Made by a program: the position numbers and the translations under genes. From assembly GCF_040958095.1 (NCBI RefSeq), contig NC_091195.1, forward strand, positions 21,892,365-21,956,364: a stretch of DNA of 64,000 nucleotides, read 5' to 3'. The stretch is from Procambarus clarkii (lineage: Eukaryota > Arthropoda > Malacostraca > Decapoda > Cambaridae). Every line of letters starts with the position of its first letter. Position 1 is the first letter of the stretch. Shown here in pieces: positions 63,761 to 64,000 of the stretch. Below the pieces are notes generated by a model that ran no database searches, was not told the DNA's origin, and worked only from the letters and a program-made list of their open reading frames with translations.

Positions 63761-63796
63761 AGTGCTGGCTTGTGAGGTAGTGACTCGGAAGGGGGT

Positions 63797-63803
63797 CTAT
63801 ATA
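63797..63803 (-). promoter_or_regulatory. TATA box of paralogue 2, overlapping the stop of paralogue 3
   Basis: On the minus strand AAAGTGTATATAGACCCCC. TATATAG holds the TAG stop of the upstream gene and lies 37 bases before ATG 63760. The pyrimidine/CA block GAGTCACT in between could be the initiator. Confidence 0.55.
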
Positions 63804-64000
63804 CACTTTTCACGCCGGCGCGGGGGACAACTGCGCATCGTAGAGTTGCCAGGGACATTTTTTTTTTCCTTGGAGCTCTGGTCATTACGCACCAATATAA
63901 CATTAACATCGTAATGTTTTAAGTTTTTATACAGATCTTCGATAATTGGAAGATATGTTTCCTCCCAAACTTCATCTCTTTGAACACAGGTGCGACCAAT
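63797..64000 (-). CDS. Macro-domain-like protein, paralogue 3 (C-terminal part only)
   Basis: The frame enters from the window edge at 64000 and stops at 63797 (67 residues seen). IGRTCVQRDEVWEETYLPII, EDLYKNLKHYDVNVILVRND matches the last blocks of paralogue 2 (GLGKACG, IWETKYFPVMCKL, GIDTLMICPVND), so it is a third copy of the fold in the same direction, 36 bases upstream of the next ATG. The C-terminus is basic (RSCPPRRREKC) and lacks the acidic tail. The start lies outside the window. Confidence 0.7.
   Translation of the reverse strand: MGRTCVQRDEVWEETYLPIIEDLYKNLKHYDVNVILVRNDQSSKEKKNVPGNSTMRSCPPRRREKCI

Noticed and set aside
60701-64000. Firm assignment to a named virus family such as nimaviruses
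   Set aside because: Compact layout is suggestive, but no viral core gene is visible in the window, so the origin is left open.

Overview
The window is animal nuclear DNA, most likely from a decapod crustacean of crayfish or lobster type. Non-LTR retrotransposons (LINEs), tRNA-derived SINEs and long minisatellites fill almost all of it. Several LINE tails and SINEs carry the block 'CCTGCCCGAAACGCT...TAGTGGCTTTACAAG', which I recall as very common in decapod genomes. That memory is the basis of the organism call, and no search was run. There is no bacterial gene organisation, rRNA, CRISPR array or operon.

Layout. 0-9.7 kb: a 37-bp minisatellite, LINE pieces with nested SINEs and a small fold-back, a 33-bp minisatellite, a GC-rich island with one possible first exon, a 24-bp minisatellite and (TA)n. 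10-13.3 kb: a 13-bp minisatellite with higher-order structure. 13.6-17.9 kb: the longest LINE-A copy. 18.2-22.9 kb: a 30-bp and a 9-bp minisatellite. 23-24.5 kb: SINEs and a large palindrome. 24.9-28.4 kb: a 25-bp and a 26-bp minisatellite. 29.5-38.8 kb: one LINE-B copy split by a LINE-A fragment and by a CR1-type LINE (LINE-F) that landed inside an older LINE-F fragment. 41-53.7 kb: a 44-bp minisatellite in three blocks, separated by a 61-bp minisatellite, several I-group LINEs and LINE-C. 55-59.6 kb: more I-group LINE pieces.

The last 3.3 kb (60.7-64.0 kb) differs. It has a possible spliced or single-exon gene on + for an unrecognised protein with an internal duplication. Converging on it from - are three related genes: two complete and one cut by the window edge. 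They look like divergent macro-domain (ADP-ribose-binding, Poa1/TARG1-like) proteins. The complete two share a TATA motif close to the ATG, and the upstream stop codon of one gene pair lies inside the next gene's TATA box. This compact layout suggests either a young tandem host family or an endogenised large DNA virus segment; the sequence alone does not decide.

Minisatellites account for roughly 18 kb, over a quarter of the window. At least three tandem arrays (30 bp, 42 bp, 120 bp) appear to have grown from LINE 3' tails, so LINE insertions seem to seed much of the satellite DNA here.

Family labels used below are local: LINE-A (FP-like ORF1, 'GCCCGAAACGCT' tail), LINE-B, C, D, G and H (I-group, with RNase H), LINE-E (tail shared with C), LINE-F (CR1 type), LINE-2 ('LRAAPSNSLVDQ' tail).
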